14,871 bases of DNA from an uncultured Lachnospiraceae bacterium. GTDB lineage: Bacteria > Bacillota > Clostridia > Lachnospirales > Lachnospiraceae. The notes under the pieces are model-generated. The model ran no database searches. It saw only the letters and a program-made list of their open reading frames with translations, and had not been told where the DNA came from. Below are positions 1 to 7,236 of this stretch, one piece after another. A program made the position numbers and the translations under genes. How positions within the stretch are numbered: position 1 is the first letter of the stretch; each line of letters begins with the position of its first letter. The DNA is taken from positions 1 to 14,871 of the forward strand of contig CAJUPI010000072.1 in NCBI GenBank assembly GCA_910588125.1, in the 5' to 3' direction.

Positions 1-132
1 GTTTCAAGGCAAAACTCAGGGATTTAAGGACTTCTAAATCCCTGCAAAGTCAAAAGCGGCCGACCATTTCCTGCCTCTTCCCGCTCCTTTTTCCATGGCT
101 GGGTATTTTCAAGGATAAATTTAATGATATTG
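1..132. repeat. Right half of long palindromic repeat (copy R1)
   Basis: This stretch matches the right half of the complete copies at 1139-1409 and 12090-12391, nearly base for base over the first 90 bases. It holds the small inner palindrome around GGATTTAAGGACTTCTAAAT, the CCATGG box, and the outer end AATGATATTG at 123-132. The left half, if present, lies before the window. The match is by eye. Confidence 0.85.
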
Positions 133-210
133 GGGAATGGTCTGTTGTTTTTTCCGGTTTTGGGATCAAGAATTCCTAAAATTACTGATTTTTGTGAAAA
201 GCGAAACGGA
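132..210. repeat. Degenerate left-half fragment of the same repeat (R2)
   Basis: Directly after R1 comes sequence resembling the inner part of the left arm of the family: GGAATGGTC, then TTTTTCCGGTTTTGGGATC, AAGAATTCCTAAAAT and GCGAAACG. The outer end with CCATGG is missing. It ends about 60 bases before the mscS-type gene, so that gene's promoter must lie within or just after this remnant. No clear promoter pair was recognised there. Confidence 0.7.
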
Positions 211-268
211 AACAGTTATGAAAAATAAAGCAGTGGGATGTTAAGGGCAAGAGGGAGGAGAGAAGATT

Positions 269-1138
269 ATGGCAGTAAAAATATGGATGTCAAATGTACA
301 GGCAGCATCACCGCGGGTGGAAGCGAGCTGGTTTTTGCATGCCCTGGAGGGCTGGACTCCAGGGCTAAAAGCACTTTTATGGCGCCTGGTGCTGGCGGCG
401 GTAATTCTATTTGTTGGTTTTCGGATTGCCCGAGTATTTCAGAGGCTATTGAGAAAGACATTTTCCCGGATGAATCTGGAGGAGAATGTAAATAAGTTTT
501 TGCTATCCGTGTTGAACGCCGCCATGTATGCGCTGGTAGTATTCATTGCAGCGGAAAAGTTCGGAGTGCCGTCGGCATCCATCGTGGCATTGCTGGGATC
601 AGCGGGGGTGGCGATCGGCCTGTCATTGAAGGAGAGCCTGTCAAATGTGGCAGGCGGGATTCTGATAATGCTGACACGGCCTTTTGTCATACAAGATTAT
701 ATTGTCTGCAAGGAAGTGGAAGGAACTGTGCAGGACATTGGCCTGGTGTATACGGTATTGACTACCGTAGATAACCGCAAGGTTACCATACCTAACGGCA
801 CGGTAGCCAATGCCACGGTGATTAATGCGACTGCCCAGGAAAAACGGCAGTTAGATCTGGAAGTGAAAATTGATTATAGCTCTGACTTGAAAAAAGCCAA
901 GGAAATCCTTTGCGAAATCCTTGAGCAGCATCCCCAGGTACGCCAGGAGGATGGCACCCGGGTGTTTGTGAAAGAATTAGGAGAAAACGCCGTAGTTTTA
1001 GGTATGCGGGGGTGGATGATGAAAGATGAGTATTGGCCGGCCAGGTGGGATATCATCGAATCCATTAAATTGCGGTTTGATGAAGAAGGGATAGTGATTC
1101 CGTATCAGCAGGTGGTGGTGCATCAGGGGAGAGGGTGA
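269..1138 (+). CDS. mscS: MscS-family small-conductance mechanosensitive channel
   Basis: A 289-residue membrane channel that should open on membrane tension and release solutes during hypo-osmotic shock. Hydrophobic segments lie at about residues 36-56, 79-97 and 101-135. The third is the pore helix type of MscS, with GSAGVAIGLSLKESLSN at 110-126 rich in Gly, Ala and Ser. RPFVIQDYI at 137-145 and the beta-domain stretch near NRKVTIPNG (169-177) are typical of the family, followed by an alpha/beta C-terminal domain. Length is close to E. coli MscS. The start is supported by GGGAGGAGAG 5-15 bases upstream. It is flanked on both sides by palindromic repeats and appears monocistronic; a long repeat begins right after its stop codon. 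Family assignment is firm; the physiological role is inferred from the family. Confidence 0.93.
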   Translation: MAVKIWMSNVQAASPRVEASWFLHALEGWTPGLKALLWRLVLAAVILFVGFRIARVFQRLLRKTFSRMNLEENVNKFLLSVLNAAMYALVVFIAAEKFGVPSASIVALLGSAGVAIGLSLKESLSNVAGGILIMLTRPFVIQDYIVCKEVEGTVQDIGLVYTVLTTVDNRKVTIPNGTVANATVINATAQEKRQLDLEVKIDYSSDLKKAKEILCEILEQHPQVRQEDGTRVFVKELGENAVVLGMRGWMMKDEYWPARWDIIESIKLRFDEEGIVIPYQQVVVHQGRG

Positions 1139-1409
1139 GAGGTACGCCATGGAAAAATCAGCGGGAAATGGTCGGCTGCTTTTTCCGGTTTCGGGATTAA
1201 GAATTCCTAAAATCCCTGATTTTTGCGAAAAGCGAAACGAAAATCCCCAAACTCGCTTCGCTCAGACAGAGTGGATTTTCGTTTCAAGGCAAAACTCAGG
1301 GATTTAAGGACTTCTAAATCCCTGCAAAGTCAAAAGCGGCCGACCATTTCCCGCCTCTTCCCGCTCCTTTTTCCATGGCTGAGTATTCTCAGAGCTAAAT
1401 TTAATGACA
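1139..1409. repeat. Complete long palindromic repeat (copy R3), about 270 bp
   Basis: The left half (from GGTACGCCATGG) and the reverse complement of the right half (ending AATGACA) align over about 110-125 bases with scattered mismatches. The apex is CTCGCTTCGCTC at 1252-1263, flanked by AAACGAAAATCC and GGATTTTCGTTT. Smaller nested palindromes lie around AAGAATTCCTAAAATCCC and CAGGGATTTAAGG. The element abuts the stop codon of the MscS-type gene. As RNA it would fold into one very long stem and could stop transcription or protect a 3' end. Open frames inside it are by-products of the repeat. Confidence 0.88.
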
Positions 1410-1412
1410 GGG

Positions 1413-1503
1413 ATCCCCGGATCTGGCTGTTTCTGTTTGTTTCAGGATTAAGAATTTCTAAAATCCTTGCAAATGCAAAACAGACAGATCCGGGGATTTT
1501 TTT
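1413..1503 (+). terminator. Hairpin with T-run; short relative of the palindromic repeats
   Basis: Thirteen-base arms ATCCCCGGATCTG (1413-1425) and CAGATCCGGGGAT (1485-1497) pair perfectly and are followed by seven T within 1497-1503, as in an intrinsic terminator. The enclosed 59 bases include TTCAGGATTAAGAATTTC and TAAAATCCTTGCAAATGC, resembling the inner core of the long repeats nearby. It could end transcription from the MscS-type gene. The loop is long for a classical terminator, so this role is tentative. Confidence 0.55.
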
Positions 1504-1746
1504 ATTGCCTACGGATAGCCTTTTCTTTTATGGTTGTTTTTTGGCAACAGCCAGATTGTGTTAGCTATTGAACCGATGTAGTGAAAATATAATAGGAATT
1601 ATCCATCTATCTGATTGCAGTGACATTTTTCATTCCCGTTTTCTGCATATCCACCGAAGGGTTAAAGTAACTCTCATTTTATTCATGGTGGTGTCATGTC
1701 TGCTTTTGGATGCATGGAGATTTACTTGAAAATCTGCAATAACCAG
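1504..1746. other. Gene-free spacer, nothing recognised
   Basis: Between the hairpin at 1413-1503 and the palindrome at 1747-1994 I see no convincing ORF, RNA or promoter. A TATAAT at 1588-1593 has a TTGAAC only 14 bases upstream, which is too close to be persuasive. Confidence 0.5.
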
Positions 1747-1994
1747 CCTTGGAGCAAGCGGAGGGGTTCATCGGGGGATCCGGTTCCGGGAGGGGTGCAT
1801 TTGCAGGGATTTTAGGAGTTCTTAAATTTAGGGATTTTGCGTTAAAACGAAAATGTCCACTGTTTGAGCGAAGCGAGCTTGGACATTTTCATTTTGTTTT
1901 TAGCAAAATTCGTAAGTTTTAGAACTCCATAATCCCGAAACAGCGCCCCTGCCGGAACCGGATCCCCCGATGAACCCCTCCGCTTGCTCCAAGG
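1747..1994. repeat. 248-bp palindrome with 43-bp perfect outer arms
   Basis: Positions 1747-1789 and 1952-1994 are exact reverse complements (43 bases, rich in G and C, starting CCTTGGAGCAAG). The inner part is an imperfect palindrome with the apex GAGCGAAGCGAG at 1866-1877, the reverse complement of the apex in copies R3 and R5. The inner core GCAGGGATTTTAGGAGTTCT and AAACGAAAAT resembles the inverted inner core of those repeats, but the outer arms are unrelated to theirs. It lies just upstream of the promoter of the fructosamine operon. Confidence 0.9.
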
Positions 1995-2052
1995 CGTACC
2001 ATATTGTATAAATTGTAACATACAAACAAAAAATAAAAAAGCAAGAATTTAA

Positions 2053-2083
2053 ACAAATAGTATTGACAATATGTATTATTTGT
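2053..2083. promoter_or_regulatory. Candidate regulator operator overlapping promoter P1
   Basis: ACAAATA at 2053-2059 and its reverse complement TATTTGT at 2077-2083 bracket the -35 box. TATTGACAATA (2061-2071) is itself a palindrome over the -35 box. The ACAAATA/TATTTGT pair recurs at the second promoter (7200-7219). It is a plausible binding site for the GntR-type regulator encoded in the locus, by inference only. Confidence 0.4.
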
Positions 2084-2091
2084 TATATAAA
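2063..2091 (+). promoter_or_regulatory. Promoter P1 of the first fructosamine transcription unit
   Basis: TTGACA (2063-2068), a 17-base spacer and TATAAA (2086-2091) form a near-consensus housekeeping promoter. An A-rich tract lies just upstream (2021-2056), like an UP element. It sits 30 bases before the first start codon, leaving a very short leader with the ribosome site AAAGGAGG at 2105-2112. Confidence 0.8.
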
Positions 2092-2120
2092 TGTATTATA
2101 TAAAAAAGGAGGATAAAACC

Positions 2121-3089
2121 ATGGAACCAAAACAGATTATCGAAGCAATTAAGAAGGAAGCCCCAGTGATAAAGTCCGTATATTTTGTTGGCTGCGGCGC
2201 TTCCATGTCCGACTTGTTCCCGGCAAAATATTTTTTGGAGAAGAATGCCAGGGAACTGCGTACCAGCCTCTACACGGCAAATAACTTCAACTATTCCACT
2301 CCCGCAGCCGTGGATAATACCTCCATCGTGATCACCTGCTCTTTGAGCGGTAATACGCCGGAGACGGTGGCAGCTACCAAGCTGGCTGTTGAGAAAGGGG
2401 CACACGTGATTTCCATCACGATCGATCCGAATTCCGGGCTGGCGAAGAATTCTCAATATCAGATTATTCATGGTTTCCATGAGAGCTACGGCGCGAAGAT
2501 GGAAAAGCCTGCCAGAGCCTTGGAACTGGCCTGCGAGATCTTGAATGAGTATGAGGGATACGAGCACTATGATGATATGCACGACGGTTTGAACAAGATC
2601 ATTGATTTGATCAACAGCTCGGTTCCGATGTTCCGCCCGATCGCCAGAAAGTTCGCGGAGGAGAACTATAACGCGCCGATTCTGTACGTAATGAGTTCCG
2701 GTGCAACTCAGTATACCGCGTATGGATTCTCTATGTTTTTGATGATGGAAATGCAGTGGCTGGAGTCCAGCAGCTTCCATACCGGTGAATTTTTCCATGG
2801 CCCGTTTGAGCTGGCGGATGAGAATGCGCATTATGTCCTGATGATGAATGATGGCCCGACCCGTCCGCTGGACGCCAGAGCACTGACCTTCATTCAGCGC
2901 ATGAATGCCAAATATACGTTGATGGATGCCAAGGATTTCGGCCTCAGCTCTCACATTAAGAGCACAGTGGTAGAGTACTTTAATCCGTTAATGCTTGGCG
3001 GTTTAACCCGGCTTCTGGGAGAAGAGATCGCCATCAAACGCGAGCATCCGCTGACAATGAGAAGATACATGTGGAAGCTGGAATATTAA
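2121..3089 (+). CDS. frlB: Fructosamine-6-phosphate deglycase (FrlB-type, SIS domains)
   Basis: A 322-residue cytoplasmic enzyme of the double-SIS-domain family, expected to split a fructosamine 6-phosphate such as fructoselysine 6-phosphate into glucose 6-phosphate and the amine. It resembles, from memory, Bacillus subtilis FrlB: YFVGCGAS (21-28), CSLSGNTPETV (73-83), MEMQW (209-213), GEFFHGPFE (222-230), TRPLDARALTF (247-257) and the C-terminus HPL..RRYMWKLEY. Glu210 and His226 lie 16 residues apart, as the catalytic Glu/His pair does in FrlB and FraB. The start at 2121 is chosen over an ATG 30 bases upstream because AAAGGAGG ends 8 bases before it and the upstream start overlaps the -10 box. 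It is first in its unit, and the next gene begins 4 bases after its stop. The exact amine partner cannot be read from sequence. Confidence 0.85.
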   Translation: MEPKQIIEAIKKEAPVIKSVYFVGCGASMSDLFPAKYFLEKNARELRTSLYTANNFNYSTPAAVDNTSIVITCSLSGNTPETVAATKLAVEKGAHVISITIDPNSGLAKNSQYQIIHGFHESYGAKMEKPARALELACEILNEYEGYEHYDDMHDGLNKIIDLINSSVPMFRPIARKFAEENYNAPILYVMSSGATQYTAYGFSMFLMMEMQWLESSSFHTGEFFHGPFELADENAHYVLMMNDGPTRPLDARALTFIQRMNAKYTLMDAKDFGLSSHIKSTVVEYFNPLMLGGLTRLLGEEIAIKREHPLTMRRYMWKLEY

Positions 3090-3093
3090 TCTT

Positions 3094-3978
3094 ATGAAAA
3101 GTCGGATACAAAGAGAAACCTCCAATATGTTCTGGGCGATTCTGGGCGTAGTATTTTTTGCAGCAGCATATCGGTGGTTCCTGGTCCCGGCTGGCCTCTA
3201 CAGCGGCGGATTTACTGGGGTGTCTCAGCTGGTGAAGCTGTTTCTGGCTGAGATACTGGGGATTCCGATGCCGGAGACGGTGGATATCACAGGGATTATC
3301 TTCTGGTGTATCAATCTGCCGCTGTTTTTTCTGGGATATAAGAGCATAGGACGGAAGTTTCTGTACCGCACTGTGATAGCAGTCTGCATCCAGTCCCTGC
3401 TCTTGGCGATGATTCCGGCTCCGAAGGAGCCGCTTTTGGAAGACTTGCTGTTAAATTGCATCATTGGTGGCGCTCTTTCTGGCTTGGGAGTGGGAATCAC
3501 TTTGCGGGCGGGAGGATCCGGCGGAGGCACAGATATTGTAGGCATGTATTGTGCAAAGAATTATCCGGAATTCGGGGTGGGAAAGCTGAGCGTGATGATT
3601 AATGTCTGTATATACCTGATTGCGGCGATGCGCTACGATCTGGAGGTTGCGGCATATTCGATGGTTTTTTCTATCTCGGCAGGAATCATGGTGGATCGGG
3701 TTCATTATCAGAACATAAAGGTATCGGCGTTTATCGTAACAAAAGACAAGGCTCTTGGTGAGAAGATTAACCGGGCTATTTCCCGGGGGGTTACCAGTTG
3801 GAGGGGGTGGGGAGAGTACAGCCATTCTGAAGAAGTGGTTCATATGGTCGTGGTAAATAAATATGAGCTGCAAATGTTGAAAAAACTGATTCGTCAGGAG
3901 GATCCACAGGCATTTGTACAGATTATGTCACCGGATATGATTATTGGCAATTTTGAGAAGCGTCTGGAGGTACAATGA
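3094..3978 (+). CDS. YitT-family membrane protein with C-terminal DUF2179 domain
   Basis: A 294-residue integral membrane protein. Hydrophobic segments lie at about residues 12-32, 65-82, 92-108, 117-137, 165-180 and 186-202. The loop RAGGSGGGTDIVG (138-150) is a hallmark of the YitT (DUF161) family. A soluble C-terminal region of about 80 residues (about 210-285), with RGVTSWRGWGEYS and NKYELQMLKKLI, fits DUF2179, which often follows the YitT membrane part. The molecular function of the family is not established; transport roles have been suggested. Here it starts 4 bases after the stop of the deglycase with only a weak GGA upstream, so translation is probably coupled. Its place between two deglycase-type genes suggests a role in uptake or export tied to the same substrates, but that is inference from position alone. 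Confidence 0.88.
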   Translation: MKSRIQRETSNMFWAILGVVFFAAAYRWFLVPAGLYSGGFTGVSQLVKLFLAEILGIPMPETVDITGIIFWCINLPLFFLGYKSIGRKFLYRTVIAVCIQSLLLAMIPAPKEPLLEDLLLNCIIGGALSGLGVGITLRAGGSGGGTDIVGMYCAKNYPEFGVGKLSVMINVCIYLIAAMRYDLEVAAYSMVFSISAGIMVDRVHYQNIKVSAFIVTKDKALGEKINRAISRGVTSWRGWGEYSHSEEVVHMVVVNKYELQMLKKLIRQEDPQAFVQIMSPDMIIGNFEKRLEVQ

Positions 3979-4058
3979 CCAGAGCGTAGAATGTAACGGT
4001 TTGGGAGGTCTGAGCAGTTACCATTAAATAAAGGAAAGGAACAGGCAGGAGGCAAAAT

Positions 4059-5054
4059 ATGTTTAATTTTGATGAGGCAAAAATAAGACAAGAGCATCAG
4101 AATGGGGTGGATATTATTCCCCAGGTGGAGAAATTCGTAGATCAAGTATGCGAGGAAGGATACTCCGGTATTTTTTATATCGGAATCGGCGGAACTGTGC
4201 TGTATGCAAATCAGATGATGCATATTGCCAAGCAGCTTGGTTCCAAACTGCCGCTTTATATCGAGAATGCAGCAGATTTTAATCTGGTGGGGAATCCGTT
4301 CTTTGATGAGAAATCCGTGGTAATTATCGAATCGATTTCCGGAGATACCAAGGAAGTGGTGGAAGCTGTCGATAAGGCTCATGCGGTGGGAGCCCGGGTT
4401 ATCGGATATGTAGAGAAAGCAGGAACACCCTTATATGAAAAGAGCGATTATCTGGTAACTACTGTAGGCGGCGGTTATTATTTCTGGTATACCGTGACTC
4501 TGCGGTTTTTAAAGAATGCCGGCCAGTTTGAAAAATATGATCAGTTCTTTAAGGAAATTGTACATATGCCGGATAATGTAGTGCAGATTTATAAGGATGC
4601 GGATGCGGACGCGCAGGCTTATGCAGAGAAATATTGTGATGAACCTATCACCTATCTGGTAGGCGCTGGTAATCTGGAGGATTGGGCAACCTGTTATGGC
4701 ATGTGTATTATGGAAGAGATGCAGTGGATGCGGACGCGTCCTATTTCCGCAGCAAACTTTTTCCATGGAACTCTTGAGGTAATTGAGAGAGATATTCCGG
4801 TTATTCTGATCAAGGGAGAGGATATGGCGCGTCCTCAGATGGAACGGGTGGAGAAGTTTGTCAACACCATCAGTGCCAAGGTGAGTGTTTTTGATACGAA
4901 AAAGTTTAAACTGAATGGAATCAGTGAGGAATTCCGGGGCATGCTTTCGCCGATTGTGATGCGTTCTGCGTTCCAGAGAATCAATGTGCATTTGGAGCAT
5001 TGCCGCAGACATCCGCTGGCAATTCGCAGATACTATCGGAGACTGGATTATTAA
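4059..5054 (+). CDS. Second SIS-domain deglycase-like protein (FrlB/GfrF-like)
   Basis: A 331-residue double-SIS-domain protein, clearly a divergent relative of the deglycase two genes upstream. FYIGIGGT (39-46) and ESISGDTKEVVEA (91-103) are the first SIS sugar-phosphate-binding loops. MEEMQW (218-223) and NFFHGTLEV (233-241) correspond to the active-site region, with Glu220 and His236 again 16 residues apart. The C-terminus HPLAIRRYYRRLDY is the family ending. Where FrlB-type proteins have Gly-Glu before FxH, this one has Ala-Asn, so substrate choice may differ. Operons with two deglycases are known for paired fructoselysine and glucoselysine use (gfr systems), and that is the model I favour; a regulatory or heteromeric partner is the alternative. 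The ribosome site AGGAGG ends 6 bases before the ATG. An 80-base gap separates it from the YitT-type gene. Confidence 0.8.
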   Translation: MFNFDEAKIRQEHQNGVDIIPQVEKFVDQVCEEGYSGIFYIGIGGTVLYANQMMHIAKQLGSKLPLYIENAADFNLVGNPFFDEKSVVIIESISGDTKEVVEAVDKAHAVGARVIGYVEKAGTPLYEKSDYLVTTVGGGYYFWYTVTLRFLKNAGQFEKYDQFFKEIVHMPDNVVQIYKDADADAQAYAEKYCDEPITYLVGAGNLEDWATCYGMCIMEEMQWMRTRPISAANFFHGTLEVIERDIPVILIKGEDMARPQMERVEKFVNTISAKVSVFDTKKFKLNGISEEFRGMLSPIVMRSAFQRINVHLEHCRRHPLAIRRYYRRLDY

Positions 5055-5213
5055 TTGCCGTACCAGTGGCAGTAAACTGAAAATATTTGATGATTTCCGT
5101 GGCGAAAAAGCTTTCCTTATGTTATGATAATTCCATATCAATCTAAAGCAAAGGGTATGCCCAGATAATACATGGATTTGGTAGCCTGGTTTGCTTTGGA
5201 AAGGAAGGTTTGT

Positions 5214-5951
5214 ATGTCAGAGATAGTACGTGATACCGTGGTGCCGCTTTATATTCAGATTGCTGAAGATATTAAGTCAAAAATTGAACGGAAGGAAATT
5301 CTGGCGAATTCCAGAATTCCTACGGAACTGGAATTGAGCGGTGATTATGGCGTCAGCCGCATTACGATTCGCAAGGCTCTGGAGCTGCTGGTGGATGAGG
5401 AAATTCTGGTCCGTAAACAAAGAATCGGGACATTTGTATCCGACAAAAAGCTTTCGAGGAGTTTGAATAGTTTTATGGGATTTTCGCAAAGCTGTGAGTT
5501 GGCGGGAAGTAAGCCGGGAACCAAGTTTTTGTCGGCAGATCTGGTAAAGGCGATGCCGTCCGATATTAAGAGCCTGGGCTTGCAGGAGGAGGACAAGGTG
5601 ATTCGCATCCGGCGTCTCCGGTATTGTAATGATGTACCGGTTATTTTGGAGGAGAATCATTATCCGAAGAAATTTGCCTATCTTCTGGCTGAAGATCTGA
5701 ATCGTTCTTTGCATGGGATTCTGGAAGAACATGGAATTGTGCTCAGCAATGGCATCAAGACAATCGGAATCTGCTATGCCACCAGGGAAGAGGCGGAACA
5801 TTTGGATGTCAAAGAGCATGATGCGCTGATCCTGTCAAAGGATGTGGCCTATGATGCTACAGGAGAACCGATTTACAGTGGCAAGGAGATCGTCAATGCT
5901 GACCGTTATGAATATAAAATATTGACAAGCAGTATGGTGAGGGAAGAATGA
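5214..5951 (+). CDS. GntR-family (HutC/UTRA) transcriptional regulator, FrlR-like
   Basis: A 245-residue DNA-binding regulator. The winged helix-turn-helix is at about residues 11-77, with PLYIQIAEDIKSKI and the recognition stretch IPTELELSGDYGVSRITIRK (35-54), then the wing QRIGTFV. A UTRA effector domain follows (about 98-238), with RIRRLRYCNDVPVILEENHY split by the usual pattern and YSGKEIVNADRYEY near the end. This class senses small sugars or their phosphates. The start at 5214 is preferred to an ATG 42 bases upstream because AAGGAAGG lies 6 bases before it. It follows the second deglycase after 159 bases without a clear terminator and overlaps the next gene by 4 bases (ATGA), so it is probably co-transcribed and autoregulated. 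Likely targets are the two promoters at 2063 and 7208, which share a motif. Confidence 0.9.
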   Translation: MSEIVRDTVVPLYIQIAEDIKSKIERKEILANSRIPTELELSGDYGVSRITIRKALELLVDEEILVRKQRIGTFVSDKKLSRSLNSFMGFSQSCELAGSKPGTKFLSADLVKAMPSDIKSLGLQEEDKVIRIRRLRYCNDVPVILEENHYPKKFAYLLAEDLNRSLHGILEEHGIVLSNGIKTIGICYATREEAEHLDVKEHDALILSKDVAYDATGEPIYSGKEIVNADRYEYKILTSSMVREE

Positions 5952-6787
5952 GACAGATCAGCCGGGATCAGATAGCCGTAATGAATATCCAGTATAAATA
6001 TTTTCCGCTGACGCGGTTTCTGGATGATGCGGTGGAGAATGGTGTGAAAAATATTGAACTTTGGGGAGCGGCGCCGCATTTCCATATGGAGGACATGACT
6101 TGGCGGGAGATTGCCGGAGTGCGCCATGAGATTGAATGCCGGGGGCTGAAGCTAATTTGCTTTACGCCGGAACAGTGTGTGTATCCGATCAATCTGGCGG
6201 CGCCGTCTTTAGAAGCCCGTCGGCGAAGCGTGCGCTTTTTTGAGGACAGCATAAGGGCAGCCGGAGAACTGGGGTGTGACAAGGTATTGGTGACAACAGG
6301 AACCGGATACTTTGATGACAGTGATTATTCCGATGCCTGGAAGCGCGCGTCGGAGAATTTGTACGGCCTGGGGGAAATGGCTGCTCATTATGGGGTGACA
6401 TTGGCCCTGGAGGTGCTGCGCAGAGATGAGAGCAATCTGGTATATGATTTGCCGACCCTTTGCAGGATGCTAAAGGAGCTGAAACATGATGCTATCGGAG
6501 GAATGATTGATACGATTCCGATGGCGCTAGCGGGGGAGAGCCCTTCGCAATATTTGAAAGAGCTGGGAGAGAAGCTGGTTCATGTGCATTTTATCGACGG
6601 TGCGCCCAGGGGACACTTAGCCTGGGGCGACGGGGTGCTGAACATGAAGGGCTATTTGGATGAATTTGATACTTTTGGGTATCAGGGATATCTGTCTTTG
6701 GAGATTACGGACGGCAGGTATCTTACGGAGCCTTCTCTGTCAGTGGCTCAAAGTATCCGGCAGTTGTATTCTGTTTTGCATGAATAA
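5948..6787 (+). CDS. frlC: FrlC-type sugar isomerase/epimerase (TIM barrel)
   Basis: A 279-residue AP-endonuclease-2-like TIM-barrel enzyme. Recognisable points shared with fructoselysine 3-epimerase FrlC are NIELWGAAPH (35-44), FTPEQCVYPINL (72-83), LALEVL..DESN (152-163), MIDT (186-189), KLVHVHFIDG (209-218), the WGDGVL turn (226-231) and the late YLSLEIT (248-254). Glu155, Asp188, His214 and Glu252 are the expected divalent-metal ligands. FrlC interconverts fructoselysine and psicoselysine, so it lets C3-epimer substrates enter the same pathway. Its ATG overlaps the regulator's stop (ATGA), with GAGGGAAG as ribosome site. It is the last gene of the first unit; a repeat remnant and a hairpin follow. 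Other activities of this broad family (tagatose or ketose epimerase) cannot be excluded. Confidence 0.8.
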   Translation: MRQISRDQIAVMNIQYKYFPLTRFLDDAVENGVKNIELWGAAPHFHMEDMTWREIAGVRHEIECRGLKLICFTPEQCVYPINLAAPSLEARRRSVRFFEDSIRAAGELGCDKVLVTTGTGYFDDSDYSDAWKRASENLYGLGEMAAHYGVTLALEVLRRDESNLVYDLPTLCRMLKELKHDAIGGMIDTIPMALAGESPSQYLKELGEKLVHVHFIDGAPRGHLAWGDGVLNMKGYLDEFDTFGYQGYLSLEITDGRYLTEPSLSVAQSIRQLYSVLHE

Positions 6788-6853
6788 TTCAGGGTAACGG
6801 TTCTGGTTATCTGAAAGATCATGCTTCGTGGTTAAGAACAGCAGATGCAAGAG

Positions 6854-6979
6854 CAATGTCATTTAATTAATTTTTTCAGAAGGTACGCCATGGAAAAAGG
6901 AGCGGGAAGAGGCGGGAAAGGGTTTGCCGCTTTTTCCGGTTTCGGGATTAAGAATTCCTAAAATCTCTGATTTTTGCGA
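6854..6979. repeat. Left half of the long palindromic repeat (copy R4)
   Basis: Starts at CAATGTCATT (6854-6863) and runs through GGTACGCCATGG, GAGCGGGAAGAGGCGGGAAA, TTTCGGGATTAAGAATTCC and TTTTTGCGA, matching the left arms of R3 and R5. It stops abruptly before the apex. The right arm is absent, so it cannot form the long stem by itself. Confidence 0.85.
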
Positions 6980-7002
6980 CATTGGATGCAAGAGAGTATT
7001 AT

Positions 7003-7085
7003 AAAATAAGCCATCCGCTATTTCTATATCCTGTGTTCATGAACAGCTAAACGCGGGATAGGGGAAATGGCGGATGGCTTATTTT
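7003..7085. terminator. Hairpin with 22-bp arms, probable bidirectional terminator
   Basis: Arms 7003-7024 and 7064-7085 pair with one mismatch; the stem begins AAAATAAGCCATCCGC and ends in GGCTTATTTT. The 39-base interior contains GTTCATGAAC, itself a palindrome. A-run before and T-run after fit a bidirectional intrinsic terminator. It sits between the epimerase gene and the next promoter, so it probably separates the two transcription units. Confidence 0.65.
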
Positions 7086-7199
7086 CTGGCCGGAGGAGAG
7101 CCTTTAAAAAAATTGTTAAAAAAAGAACATAAGTTTAGTGAAAATAACAATAAAGAATCAGGCCAAAAAATTCATAACAAGAAAAATAAAAAATAATAA

Positions 7200-7219
7200 A
7201 CAAATACTTGATTATTTGT
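7200..7219. promoter_or_regulatory. Candidate operator overlapping promoter P2
   Basis: ACAAATA (7200-7206), six bases, then TATTTGT (7213-7219) form a short palindrome covering the -35 box. The same half-sites, 17 bases apart, flank the -35 box of P1 (2053-2083), and a third ACAAATA is at 7245-7251. It is a candidate site for the GntR-type regulator. Confidence 0.4.
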
Positions 7220-7236
7220 AGCATTTATGTTATAAC
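7208..7236 (+). promoter_or_regulatory. Promoter P2 of the kinase-transporter unit
   Basis: TTGATT (7208-7213), a 17-base spacer and TATAAC (7231-7236) fit a housekeeping promoter. The region upstream (7101-7206) is very A-rich, similar to that before P1. The start codon of the kinase is 56 bases downstream of the -10 box. Confidence 0.7.

Noticed and set aside
238..495. 85-residue frame overlapping the MscS-type gene start
   Set aside because: It overlaps the clear MscS frame and has no family-like sequence.
1223..1564. 113-residue open frame on the plus strand
   Set aside because: It runs through repeat R3 and the hairpin at 1413-1503; the same peptide string would recur wherever the repeat occurs. 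No ribosome site.
1568..1593. TTGAAC...TATAAT promoter in the upstream spacer
   Set aside because: The spacer is only 14 bases and nothing recognisable lies downstream.
2076..2954. 292-residue minus-strand frame opposite the first deglycase
   Set aside because: It is the antisense of a well-recognised gene, with no ribosome site and an odd composition rich in His, Arg and Ile.
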